Origin: an uncultured Eubacteriales bacterium
GTDB taxonomy: Bacteria > Bacillota > Clostridia > Christensenellales > UBA1242
DNA: 64,000 nucleotides
Reading direction: 5' to 3'
Assembly: GCA_949001935.1 (NCBI GenBank)
Contig: CARJLX010000001.1
Span: 186,001-250,000, forward strand
The notes beneath the pieces are model-generated. The model worked only from the letters and a program-made list of their open reading frames with translations. It had not been told where the DNA came from and searched no databases. This document shows positions 30,869 through 39,560 of the stretch, piece by piece. How positions within the stretch are numbered: the stretch's first letter is position 1; each line of letters opens with the position of its first letter. Position numbers and translations under genes: made by a program.

Positions 30869-32647
30869 TTGCAAAATAACAAAGGTTATAACGCTGATTG
30901 GCTTTATCAACTTAAACAAAAAAATGATATTGTTGATATTATTTCGCGTTATGTTCATCTAGAGCGTAAAGGTAAGAGTTATTGGGGGTGCTGTCCATTT
31001 CATAATGAAAAAACACCTTCTTTTTCTGTAAACCCTGAAGATGGTTTTTTCCATTGCTTTGGTTGCAAGGAAAGTGGGGATGTGATTAGTTTTGTTCAAA
31101 AAATGGAAAGTTGCGACTTTATGGACGCCGTTAAAATCCTTGCTGAAAATGCTCATATGGAAATCCCAGAGTTTAGTGGTGATCCTAATCAGGCTAAACG
31201 CAAGCAGGAAAAGGAAAGATTGTTGAAACTTTTAAACTCGGCTTATCGTCATTATCAAGAAAATTTATATCTTCCTTCTGCAAAAAAAGCTCAAGAGTAT
31301 ATAAAGATGAGGGGCTTCACTAAGCGAGAACTTGACGATTTTAAACTTGGCTATGCGAATGGCTGGACTGAGATGATTGAATATTTAAGAAAACAGGGCT
31401 TTACATACAAAGAAATGGTGGATGCTGGGATTGCTCAAAGTAAAAATTACCGTTATTATGATGTTATGGCTGACCGTTTAGTTTTCCCAATTTTTAATTC
31501 TTTCAACGACTGCATTGGATTTAGTGCAAGAGTTTTAGAAAAGACCGATTTTGCTAAGTATAAAAACACAGCCGAAACTATGGTTTTCCAAAAAGGGCGA
31601 GTTGTGTTTGCAATTAACCTATTAAAAGCTTTAAAACAGGCTGGTGGGCTTGAACAAATTATTATAGTTGAAGGACAGATTGATGTTATTGCAATGCACA
31701 GGGCGGGTTTTAAATCTACAGTTGCATGTATGGGCACTGCTTTAACTGATGAAAATGCACACGAGCTTAAAAAGTTATGTGATAAAGTTGTTTTATGTTT
31801 TGATGGTGATAGTGCTGGAGAAAAGGCTACTATTCGAAGTATAGATATTTTGAAAAATCAAGGTTTTACAGTTAGGATTGTTGCTCTTCCAGACAAAAAA
31901 GATCCCGATGAAATTTTGAAAACTAAGGGTAAAGAGTTTTTGACTGAACTGATTGAAAATGCGAAACCAGTTACCGATTATTTGATTGATGTTGAACTTA
32001 AAAAGTATGATTTGAATAAGGCTGATGAAAAGGGTAAATTTGTTAAGGCTGTTTTGATACATTTACGAAAGTTAAGTTTGACAGAAGCAGAACCTTATTT
32101 AGATAAGATTAGAGCTTTAACGAATATTCCAATTGATATATTAAGGCGAGACCTTGTGAATGGTGAAAAAGTGAAATCAAAACCAATTGAAAGCAAGGAA
32201 AGCGAAGATAAGGCTATAATTTCACGCGAAAATGGCAATATTAGGGCAGTTAAGTTTATTTTAGCGTCACTTATCGCAAAAAAGAATTATGTTAATACAA
32301 AGATAAATTATAAAGCCCTTCTTCCTCGCTATACTGAAGTGGTGGAAGAGGTTAAAAAAAGTACACCAATAAGTTCCTATTTCGATATTTTTAATGTTGA
32401 TGAGATGCCTATTTTGAAAGATGCTTTAACTTACAATTTTGAGGAAATTGGACAGGCTCAAGACAGATATTTTGAGGAATGTTTATGGCTTTTGGTGGAA
32501 GAAAAACTTATTGAAAAACAAAAGTTATTAAGTGAAAAGTTTAAAACTTGCGAGGATTTGGATGAACGCACAGCCATTTTAAAACAACTTGCAGGAATAA
32601 CAAAACAACTAAAAGAAAAAAGTTTGGAGGATTATTATGCCAGATAA
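30869..32647 (+). CDS. dnaG: DNA primase DnaG
   Basis: DnaG makes RNA primers at the replication fork. The CHC2 zinc finger is present (CCPFHNEKTPSFSV, FHCFGC), followed by the RNAP-like catalytic core and TOPRIM motifs (IIVEGQIDVIAMHRAG, LCFDGDSAGEKA) and a helicase-binding C-terminal part ending LKEKSLEDYYAR. At 592 residues it is full length. It uses TTG as start after GTGAGG. The end overlaps rpoD by 11 bases, the classical macromolecular-synthesis order minus rpsU. Confidence 0.96.
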   Translation: MQNNKGYNADWLYQLKQKNDIVDIISRYVHLERKGKSYWGCCPFHNEKTPSFSVNPEDGFFHCFGCKESGDVISFVQKMESCDFMDAVKILAENAHMEIPEFSGDPNQAKRKQEKERLLKLLNSAYRHYQENLYLPSAKKAQEYIKMRGFTKRELDDFKLGYANGWTEMIEYLRKQGFTYKEMVDAGIAQSKNYRYYDVMADRLVFPIFNSFNDCIGFSARVLEKTDFAKYKNTAETMVFQKGRVVFAINLLKALKQAGGLEQIIIVEGQIDVIAMHRAGFKSTVACMGTALTDENAHELKKLCDKVVLCFDGDSAGEKATIRSIDILKNQGFTVRIVALPDKKDPDEILKTKGKEFLTELIENAKPVTDYLIDVELKKYDLNKADEKGKFVKAVLIHLRKLSLTEAEPYLDKIRALTNIPIDILRRDLVNGEKVKSKPIESKESEDKAIISRENGNIRAVKFILASLIAKKNYVNTKINYKALLPRYTEVVEEVKKSTPISSYFDIFNVDEMPILKDALTYNFEEIGQAQDRYFEECLWLLVEEKLIEKQKLLSEKFKTCEDLDERTAILKQLAGITKQLKEKSLEDYYAR

Positions 32648-33701
32648 TAAAGTTGAATTAGAAATGAAAAAAATCACTGATATTGCACAGAAAAAAGGCT
32701 CTATCAATGAAGAAGATGTATATTTTAGACTTCTTAAATATGAAGTTTCGGCTGCAGATATTCAAAAATTTTTGAAGAAGCTTGAAAGCAGAAAGATTAG
32801 AATTATTCGTCCTTTAACTGATACAGAAAATAAAATAGATGAACTAGCTGAAATAACAGGAGGATTTTCTTCTGTTGATGATCCTGTTAAAATGTATCTT
32901 AAAGATATAGGTAAAGTTCCACTTCTTTCACCTGAGGAAGAAATAGAACTTGCTAAGCGTATTTTGGAAGGTGATGAAGAGGCTAAAGCCAGACTTTGCC
33001 AAGCAAACCTTCGTCTTGTTGTTTCAATCGCAAAAAAATGGGCTTCAACAAATAGTTTGTCTTTTCTTGATCTTATTCAAGAGGGGAATATGGGACTTTT
33101 AAAGGCTGTTGAAAAATTTGACTATACAAAAGGTTTCCGTTTTTCAACTTATGCAACTTGGTGGATTAAACAGGCTATTACGCGTGCTATTGCTGACCAA
33201 TCTAGAACAATTCGTTTGCCTGTGCATATGGTTGAAACTATCAATAGATATGGCAGAACAGTTCGTCAACTCACTCAAAAGCTTTCTCGTGATCCTACTT
33301 TAGAGGAGATTGCTGCCGAAATGGGTATTAGTGAGGCAAAGGTTGTGGATATCCAAAAAAGTGCACTTGACCCAGTTTCGCTTGAAACTCCAGTTGGTGA
33401 GGAAGAAGATAGCAAGATGAGCGATTTTATTGAAGATGAATCTGCTCGTTCACCAATGGAAGTAGCTTCTCAAAATCTTCTTCGTGAACAATTATTGGCT
33501 GTAATTGATACTTTAACACCTCGTGAGCAACAAGTTATTCGTGAGCGTTATGGTCTTATGGATGGCAAAGCTAAAACGTTGGAAGAGGTTGGAAAAGAAT
33601 TTAGTGTGACAAGAGAGCGTATTCGTCAAATTGAAGCAAAAGCTCTTAGAAAACTTAAACATCCAAATAGAAGCAAAAAGCTTATAGATTTTATAGACTA
33701 A
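32637..33701 (+). CDS. rpoD: Primary sigma factor RpoD (SigA)
   Basis: The housekeeping sigma factor that recognises TTGACA/TATAAT. Region 1.2 is DPVKMYLKDIGKVPLLSPEE, region 2 holds the -10 reader FSTYATWWIKQAITRAIADQ, region 3 HMVETINRYGRTVRQLTQ and region 4 the -35 helix-turn-helix VTRERIRQIEAKALRKLKHP. At 354 residues it is short like other Bacillota SigA proteins, with a small region 1.1. The ribosome site GGAGG lies in dnaG. The promoters in this window match its expected specificity. Confidence 0.97.
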   Translation: MPDNKVELEMKKITDIAQKKGSINEEDVYFRLLKYEVSAADIQKFLKKLESRKIRIIRPLTDTENKIDELAEITGGFSSVDDPVKMYLKDIGKVPLLSPEEEIELAKRILEGDEEAKARLCQANLRLVVSIAKKWASTNSLSFLDLIQEGNMGLLKAVEKFDYTKGFRFSTYATWWIKQAITRAIADQSRTIRLPVHMVETINRYGRTVRQLTQKLSRDPTLEEIAAEMGISEAKVVDIQKSALDPVSLETPVGEEEDSKMSDFIEDESARSPMEVASQNLLREQLLAVIDTLTPREQQVIRERYGLMDGKAKTLEEVGKEFSVTRERIRQIEAKALRKLKHPNRSKKLIDFID

Positions 33702-33711
33702 AGGAGAGAAT

Positions 33712-34410
33712 ATGGATATAGCAAAAATTATAGAATATCAAAAGACTGATGCTGAACTTTTCAAGATAGAAAAGGCGTCTAGGGAAAATCCTAACCGCAA
33801 AATTGCAAATGATATGCAAAAGCGAGCTAGTGATGCACAAAAGCGTTCTGTAGAGCTTGAAGATAAAGCAAAGGTTTTAACAGAACAAATTGAAACTATT
33901 AAAAAACAATTTGAAGCACAAAACAAAATGTTAGGCCAAGTTTTAAGTAAAGATGTAGACGCACTTGAAGCTGGAGATGTAGATAAACTTATTGAACTTA
34001 AAGATAAATTGTCACAAAATTCTAACTTTTTAGATAAAAATCTCACTCGTCTTGCTGAAAATGTTAAAATGGTTATTGATGAATATCAAAAGGCAACCAA
34101 GATTTATCAAGACGCCCGTGTAAAGTATAACGAAAGTAAGACGGCTTATGATAAATCCATGACAGAAATTGAACCTAAAAAGAAGGAACTTGAAAGCAAC
34201 TTAGCAACAGCAGAGAAGGGGATTTCTAAGGAAACTTTAGACAAATATAAACGCCTTCGTGCCGATAATATATTTCCAGTATTTGTTCCTCTTCGCGGAA
34301 ATTCATGCGGTGGTTGTAATATGGAACTTCCTATTGCTCAAGTTTCAAAACTTAAAGAAAATGGCACACTTCAATGTGAGCATTGCCATAGAATAATTTA
34401 TTTTATTTAA
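33712..34410 (+). CDS. Coiled-coil protein with C4 zinc ribbon
   Basis: A 232-residue protein with a long coiled coil (about residues 10-185) and a C-terminal C4 zinc ribbon, CGGCN then CEHCHRIIYF. The RLRADNIFPVFVPLRGNSCG lead-in matches the zf-RING_7/DUF164-type family. It is often found beside dnaG-rpoD in Clostridia. The precise role is not established; related proteins are proposed to bind nucleic acids. The ribosome site AAAGGAGAG is ten bases after rpoD, so it belongs to the same operon. Confidence 0.88.
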   Translation: MDIAKIIEYQKTDAELFKIEKASRENPNRKIANDMQKRASDAQKRSVELEDKAKVLTEQIETIKKQFEAQNKMLGQVLSKDVDALEAGDVDKLIELKDKLSQNSNFLDKNLTRLAENVKMVIDEYQKATKIYQDARVKYNESKTAYDKSMTEIEPKKKELESNLATAEKGISKETLDKYKRLRADNIFPVFVPLRGNSCGGCNMELPIAQVSKLKENGTLQCEHCHRIIYFI

Positions 34411-34436
34411 AAAGAATATCAACATAAGGAGAAATA

Positions 34437-35446
34437 ATGCAAAAAGAAATACCATATTTAATTACATTAAATTTGCTTTGATGTTTTTGGTGGTGTTTGG
34501 ACATTGCATTGAACCCTTTGTTGGTATTCCTTTTTTTAAAGCTTTATATCTAACTATTTACTCCTTCCATATGCCATTGTTTGTTTTTATAACCGGCTTT
34601 TTAGCAAAATATAATAAAAATAAATGCATTAGGTTTTTAATTATATTTTTAATTTTACAGGTTATTCATGTTGTGCCAACAATAATTCAAACTTTGATTG
34701 TTAGCCCGCAAGGAGTATCGGTTTATGATATTTTCAAAATTATATTCACGCCGGGTTGGACTCTTTGGTTTTTATCTGCCTTAGTTTTGTGGATGGTTAG
34801 TCTAAAGTTTTTCAAAAATATATCTTATCTTGATATTTTTGTTTTCTTTGTTATTACCTTGCTTTTAGGTTTTATTCCTTATGTTGGAGAGTTTTTAAAT
34901 ATAAGTCGAACATTTTATTTTTACCCGTTTTTCCTTTTAGGCTTTAAAATGGCGGGGGGGGGTAGAAAGACCTTCGTCAACAAAATTAAAACTCTACAAA
35001 CACCATTGTTGCAGACTGTTTCTGGCTTAATTTTGATTTTTACTTTTATATTTTTATTAAGTGGAATTGTAGACCTTCCAACAGCTATGTTTTACGGAAA
35101 AGAATGTTATGTAAATAATTGGGGAATTTTGTTTCGACTTTGTTGCTTTTTAATTGCCATCTTAAATGGCTTTGCATTTATGATGATAATTCCAATAAGA
35201 GAAAGGGTGAGTAAAAATAAATATGCGATAAATGAAATAGGAAAGCGAACTTTATCAATTTATATTTTTCATCCATTAATATTAGTATTAATTAGATTCT
35301 TGCTTATAGGGAAATTAAATGGAATTTTAATTTTTATAATTTGCATTTTAACAACAACAGCGATTTTCTATTTTACATCACTTCCAGCATTTAGCAAACT
35401 ACTAAATTTAAAATTAAAGAAAAAAACAAAAAACAACGCTATTTAA
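34437..35446 (+). pseudogene. Membrane acyltransferase (acyltransferase 3 family), apparent frameshift at the start
   Basis: A multi-pass membrane O-acyltransferase of the type that acetylates surface polysaccharides or peptidoglycan. The body is intact from 34478: FLVVFGHCIEPF with the family His, TGFLAKY, TPGWTLWFLSALV, YIFHPLI and about ten hydrophobic segments. The ATG at 34437 has an ideal AAGGAGAAATA site but stops after 14 codons. One extra A in the A5 tract (34441-34445) would give MQKRNTIFNYIKFALM joined in frame to the body, the normal family start. A G9 tract lies mid-gene. Off-state, decay or sequencing error are all possible. Confidence 0.75.
34954..34962 (+). repeat. G9 homopolymer tract inside the acyltransferase
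   Basis: Nine G encode part of MAGGGRK. Gain of one G gives an immediate TAG; loss of one G gives a stop about 26 codons later. With nine, the downstream frame is open. Confidence 0.88.
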
Positions 35447-35458
35447 ACGTTGTTTTTT
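35428..35458. terminator. Bidirectional terminator, acyltransferase / class V aminotransferase
   Basis: Arms AAAAAACAACG and CGTTGTTTTTT around a nine-base loop containing the acyltransferase stop codon, ending at the reverse-strand stop. Confidence 0.9.
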
Positions 35459-36590
35459 ACATGGTTTTAATAAAATGTTTTACTGCTTGAACTAGGCGTG
35501 AAACTTCATTATAGGTGTTAAAATAAGAGAAAGAAACTCGTATTGCTCCTTGTTGTAAAGTTCCCAAAGCTTTGTGTTTCTCTGGTGCACAATGATAACC
35601 CCCACGCACACAAATTCCCCATCTTTCATCTAAATAATTTGTAAAATCGTTGGAATGAACACCAGGAATATTGAATGCTAAAACACCATTTGAATTTTCT
35701 GGGTGAGTATAAACATCAACGGGGAGTTTGGACAACTCATAGTTTAAATAAGTTGTTAAATCATCTAATCTGTTGCGTATCTCTTCGTAATGATTTTCAA
35801 CAAAATCCACTCCAGCTCCTAGTGCAATAATTGATGGCGTGGATAATGTTCCTGTTTCATAGCGGTCGGGAATTTCCTTTGGTTGATTTAGGTCTAACGA
35901 GTTTGTTCCAGTCCCTCCAAACTTGATTGGCTCTGGAAGAGCCTTGCCAGAAAGAATGAGTGAGCCAATTGCCTGAGGAGCATAAAATCCTTTATGACCG
36001 GCAACGGTCAACATATCTATGTTGAACTTTTGTATATCTATATTTTCATGTCCGCCACTTTGAGCCCCATCAACTAAGAATATTAAATTATGATTTTTGC
36101 AAAATTCTCCAATTTCTTGAATTTCTGCTTTGTCACCATTTACATTTGATATATGATTGCATATAACCATATATGTATTATTCTGCACATGTTTTGCAAT
36201 GTCGCAGGCACAAATCCCTGTTTTTTTGCTTTGCCTTGCAACGGTGTAGTCAATAAGACCTTTATTTTTTAAATAATTCAATGGGCGGAGAGTTGAATTA
36301 TGTTCATTTTCTGTACAAATAATATGTCCATTTTGTTTGGTCATTCCTAGAATTGCAAGGTTTAAGGCTTCCGAACAATTATTTGTAAAAATTACATTTT
36401 CAGGTGTTGGAGCATTAAAGTGTTTTGATAATTTTTCACGAACTTCTTGCACCTGCATAGCAGTTCTCACACTGGCTTGATGTCCGCTTCGACCAGGATT
36501 TGCTGTATATTTTATAAGTGCGTCATTCATTGCTTTTATAACTTCTTTTGGTTTAACAAATGTTGATGCACTATTGTCTAGATATATCAT
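35457..36590 (-). CDS. Class V aminotransferase, cysteine desulfurase family
   Basis: A PLP enzyme of the SufS/NifS-like group. Landmarks: the opening YLDNSASTFVKPKEVI, VDGAQSGGHENID with the cofactor Asp, the PLP lysine in TVAGHKGFYAP, FGGTGTNS and the cysteine loop GICVRGGYHCAPEKH. Its length of 377 residues and sequence style match the EF2568-type family often paired with DUF3343. No sufU or iscU is nearby, so a role in sulfur or selenium transfer is inferred, not shown. Ribosome site AGAGGT. Divergent from the DUF3343 gene. Confidence 0.92.
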   Translation of the reverse strand: MIYLDNSASTFVKPKEVIKAMNDALIKYTANPGRSGHQASVRTAMQVQEVREKLSKHFNAPTPENVIFTNNCSEALNLAILGMTKQNGHIICTENEHNSTLRPLNYLKNKGLIDYTVARQSKKTGICACDIAKHVQNNTYMVICNHISNVNGDKAEIQEIGEFCKNHNLIFLVDGAQSGGHENIDIQKFNIDMLTVAGHKGFYAPQAIGSLILSGKALPEPIKFGGTGTNSLDLNQPKEIPDRYETGTLSTPSIIALGAGVDFVENHYEEIRNRLDDLTTYLNYELSKLPVDVYTHPENSNGVLAFNIPGVHSNDFTNYLDERWGICVRGGYHCAPEKHKALGTLQQGAIRVSFSYFNTYNEVSRLVQAVKHFIKTM

Positions 36591-36671
36591 AAATTTTACC
36601 TCTTTTGCAACTTTGTTGTATATATTATAATATACTGAATTTGGGAGATAAGGTGCAAAAAAGGAGTTAAT

Positions 36672-36932
36672 ATGAATTATATTTTAGCCGTCTTTGGTTC
36701 ACGGAATGAAACTCTAAGTTTTGCAAGATTGCTAAAAAATAATGGAATAAGTTCAGGAGTAATAAACACTCCCTCACAAGTAGGGGAAAGAAGTTGTTCT
36801 ATATCAGTAAAATTGCCATATAATGCCCTTGCCCTTGCTGAGAGGCTTGTTTCACAAGCATATTTTCAATCTTTTAAAGGTTTCTACATTATTTATTTTT
36901 CAAATGGTCGTATGAACATAGATAAAGTTTAA
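36672..36932 (+). CDS. DUF3343 protein
   Basis: An 86-residue small protein of the DUF3343 (putative Se/S carrier) family, beginning YILAVFGSRNETLSFARLLK, with INTPSQVGERSCSISVKLPY as the conserved centre; the cysteine in GERSCS is the family's invariant residue. It is commonly found next to class V aminotransferases, as here, where it is divergent from one with about 80 bases between. A sulfur or selenium relay is plausible but unproven. The ribosome site is AAGGAG. Confidence 0.85.
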   Translation: MNYILAVFGSRNETLSFARLLKNNGISSGVINTPSQVGERSCSISVKLPYNALALAERLVSQAYFQSFKGFYIIYFSNGRMNIDKV

Positions 36933-36981
36933 AAGTTAGTAAAATTTTTATTAAAAATTTACTATTTTGTGTGGTAATCAG

Positions 36982-37010
36982 TTGTTTAAGTCATTAAGTT
37001 TTGTTATACT
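36982..37010 (+). promoter_or_regulatory. Promoter of the YwaF-PAP2 operon
   Basis: TTGTTT (36982-36987), 17-base spacer and TATACT (37005-37010), 23 bases before the ATG. Confidence 0.75.
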
Positions 37011-37033
37011 AACAAAGTAGAGGAATTTATATT

Positions 37034-37807
37034 ATGAATACTTTATTAGCAAAATTTTTTGAATATCAACCACAAGGTGAATATAGCATGCTAAATTTGG
37101 CACATATTTTAATAATAGTTCTTGGAATTCTTACTATTTTGATTGGCTGTTTTTTCCTTAGAAAATTAGAGCACAAAAAAGTAAAAATAATATTGCTTGT
37201 TTGTGCAATATTAGGTCTTTTGATTGATCCTATTTATTGGATTTGGGAACTCTGCACAACGGGTACATTACATTTTGAGCAAACTTTGCCACTATATTTT
37301 TGTTCACTTTTTTATATGACTCTTGCTGTTGGTGTATTTGCTAAAAGAGAAAAAGTTAAACAGGCATGTTTTGCATATTTAGCAACATTTAATATTTTTG
37401 CAGGGCTTATGGGGCTTATATTAAACAACAATTTAAACAGTTATCCTGTTTGGAGTTTTGTTGGAGTTAGAACTTTATTCTTCCATCTTTTAATGCTGTT
37501 TGTTTCAGCTCTTATTTGGTTCACAAAATATTATAAACCTAAAATTACTGATGTTTTTACATTTATGATTCCACTTGGCATAATGTTTATTCCAGCACTA
37601 ATAGTTGATAAAATTTGGGATTTTGATTATTGTTATCTTAATGGTGGAAGAGGAACTCCTATTGAAAATGTGAGTGCTGTTTTGCCAAATGCAGTGTATA
37701 TAATTCTGTTGTATTTGCTTATATTTGTAGCAACTAATGTGGTTTTCTATATTCCAACTATAGTAAAATATTTTAAAGAAAGGCGGGGTGGGGAATTTGG
37801 AAAATAA
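37034..37807 (+). CDS. YwaF/TMEM164-family membrane protein
   Basis: A 257-residue protein of about seven transmembrane segments in the TIGR02206 family (YwaF, distantly TMEM164). Family landmarks are LPLYFCSLFYMTL, NSYPVWSFVGVRTLFFHLLM and the YCYLNGGRGTP loop. The bacterial function is not known; the eukaryotic relative is a phospholipid acyltransferase. It overlaps the next gene, a PAP2-type phosphatase, by 20 bases, which supports a shared role in membrane lipid metabolism. AGAGG precedes the start at a slightly long spacing. Confidence 0.82.
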   Translation: MNTLLAKFFEYQPQGEYSMLNLAHILIIVLGILTILIGCFFLRKLEHKKVKIILLVCAILGLLIDPIYWIWELCTTGTLHFEQTLPLYFCSLFYMTLAVGVFAKREKVKQACFAYLATFNIFAGLMGLILNNNLNSYPVWSFVGVRTLFFHLLMLFVSALIWFTKYYKPKITDVFTFMIPLGIMFIPALIVDKIWDFDYCYLNGGRGTPIENVSAVLPNAVYIILLYLLIFVATNVVFYIPTIVKYFKERRGGEFGK

Positions 37808-38549
37808 TAATACAGTTGAGAAAAAGCCATTAAAAGAAAAATTAAAAGCATGGCTTGCTCGTTATGGCTATGCAGTTGTCTTGACAATCATCGTTCTTCT
37901 TGTTGACTGCATAGTTTATTGGCTAACAAGATATATAGCTGTCAATTTTAAGGTTTTTGATTTTACAATTCATGGTTTTGATGATAAAGTTCCACTTCTT
38001 AAAATATTTTTTATTCCATATCTTCTTGCTTATCCTTATTGGTTTATTGCACCAATTATTGCTGCAAAAAACAAAAAAAGATTTTGCAATTGGTTTGTCG
38101 CGGTTATGATAAGTTTCTTGATAACAGGCATAATTTATTGCTTTATGCCAACAACAATTTCTCGTCCAATTGATGAAATGCTAGCAAGTGATAATCCAAT
38201 AGATAATTGGATTGGAAATTTTTATTTGTTTGATGGGGGGTATGTTCCATTTGGGTGTTTTCCAAGTATACATTGCCTGTTGAGTGCTTTCTGCTATATT
38301 GGTGTTAGAAATCAAAAAAATATTCATTTTGTTAATCGTGTGGGTATTTTAATTATGGATATTCTTATTTTACTAGCAACACAATTTACAAAACAACATT
38401 ATATAGTTGATTTAATTTCGGCAGTCTTTTTAGCAGAATTTACTTTCTTTATCTGTAACAAGTTTAATTTAGGTGCAAAACTAGAAAGGTTTATAACTAA
38501 AATAGAGAATAAAATATTCAATAAAGAAGCAGAAAAGCATCAAGAATAG
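37788..38549 (+). CDS. PAP2-superfamily membrane phosphatase (inositol-phosphotransferase-like)
   Basis: A 253-residue membrane protein with PAP2 motifs in the arrangement of the DUF212/Aur1-like group: TTISRP, FGCFPSIHCLLSA with the PSxH motif, and KQHYIVDLIS with the second His and Asp. About six hydrophobic segments are seen. Its start lies inside the upstream gene. GTG at 37788 is used here; a TTG at 37797 is an alternative because GGGGTGGGG fits either. A large terminator follows. Likely substrate is a phospholipid or isoprenoid phosphate. Confidence 0.85.
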   Translation: MGNLENNNTVEKKPLKEKLKAWLARYGYAVVLTIIVLLVDCIVYWLTRYIAVNFKVFDFTIHGFDDKVPLLKIFFIPYLLAYPYWFIAPIIAAKNKKRFCNWFVAVMISFLITGIIYCFMPTTISRPIDEMLASDNPIDNWIGNFYLFDGGYVPFGCFPSIHCLLSAFCYIGVRNQKNIHFVNRVGILIMDILILLATQFTKQHYIVDLISAVFLAEFTFFICNKFNLGAKLERFITKIENKIFNKEAEKHQE

Positions 38550-38572
38550 CAAGGTATACAAACAAAAATTAA

Positions 38573-38618
38573 ACAATATATTTTCTAATTTTCACAAAAG
38601 AAAATATATTGTTTTTTT
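38573..38618 (+). terminator. Terminator of the YwaF-PAP2 operon
   Basis: Fourteen-base perfect arms ACAATATATTTTCT and AGAAAATATATTGT around a 12-base loop, followed by seven T. Confidence 0.95.
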
Positions 38619-38688
38619 ATTAAATTTTATTAATTTTTGTAATAAATTTTACATTCATGAGTATTTATATTTTAGGCGTAAGTTATTC

Positions 38689-38712
38689 GACAAATACTGG
38701 CAAATTATGAGT
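38689..38712 (+). repeat. 24-base shared intergenic motif, copy 1
   Basis: GACAAA-T-ACTGGCAA-AT-TATGAGT. It matches 41956-41979 at 21 of 24 positions in the same orientation. Here it lies 66-89 bases before the deacetylase start. Confidence 0.55.
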
Positions 38713-38777
38713 TTTTTCATGATTTTCTTTCTTGCTTTTTAACTGCGTTTTAATTTATATTTAAAAGTGAGGTTTGT

Positions 38778-39542
38778 ATGCATTTTTGCGTTATCAAATC
38801 AAGGACTATCAAAATCCTTATTGCTATGGCTGTTGTTATAACTCTTTTAACGGTTTCTTTTTATGGCGGAACCTGTGCCGAAGTCTTTTTTGGGTATGCG
38901 TCTAGGTTAGTTCCTATTTATAATGTTCAAACAGAGGAAAAGGTGGTGGCTCTTTCTTACGATGCAGCTTGGGGAGCTGACAAAACCGAAGATATTTTAG
39001 CTGTACTCAAAGAATATGATGTTGAGGCAACTTTCTTCCTTGTAGGTTTTTGGGTAGATAAATTTCCAGAAAAAGTGAAGGCTATCAAAGAGGCTGGAAT
39101 GGAAATTGGAACTCATACAGATAGCCATCCAGATCTTGCCAAGAAGAATGCTGACACAATTAAGCAAGAGCTTGAAGTATCTATGAATAAGATCACCGCT
39201 ATAACTGGAGATAATGTAGAACTCTTTAGAGCTCCATTTGGATCTTATAACAACACGGTTATCTCTGTTGCAAGTGGACTTGGGCTTAAAACTATTCAAT
39301 GGAACATTGATTCCCTTGATTGGAAGGGATTGTCTGCTCCTGATGTTAATTCTAGAGTTATGAATAATTTAAGCGAAGGATCTATCATTCTCATGCATAA
39401 TAATGCCGATAATGTTGTTCAGTCAACAAGGCTTGTTTTGGAGGGCTTGAAAGGACGGGGGTATAAAGTTGTACCTATTGGGAAATTAATTTATCAAGAT
39501 AATTATGTTATCGACAACGCAGGAAAACAAATCAAAAAATAA
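38778..39542 (+). CDS. Polysaccharide deacetylase, PdaB-like
   Basis: A NodB-fold carbohydrate deacetylase with an N-terminal signal/anchor helix (IKILIAMAVVITLLTVSFYG). Motif 1 is LSYDAAWG, as in the PdaB spore-cortex group, with the catalytic Asp kept. Motif 2 is THTDSHPD, motif 3 RAPFGSYN, then DSLDWKG and LMHN. At 254 residues it matches PdaB. The likely substrate is peptidoglycan at the outer membrane face. Sporulation is not shown by anything else in the window. The ribosome site is AGTGAGG. A double OB-fold protein follows 18 bases downstream. Confidence 0.9.
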   Translation: MHFCVIKSRTIKILIAMAVVITLLTVSFYGGTCAEVFFGYASRLVPIYNVQTEEKVVALSYDAAWGADKTEDILAVLKEYDVEATFFLVGFWVDKFPEKVKAIKEAGMEIGTHTDSHPDLAKKNADTIKQELEVSMNKITAITGDNVELFRAPFGSYNNTVISVASGLGLKTIQWNIDSLDWKGLSAPDVNSRVMNNLSEGSIILMHNNADNVVQSTRLVLEGLKGRGYKVVPIGKLIYQDNYVIDNAGKQIKK

Positions 39543-39560
39543 AAAGGAGAAAATTTTTAA

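Noticed and set aside
38237..38242. G6 runs as further contingency tracts (also near 25613 and 62625)
   Set aside because: They are in-frame Gly codons of ordinary length for the coding sequence; only the two G9 runs stand out.
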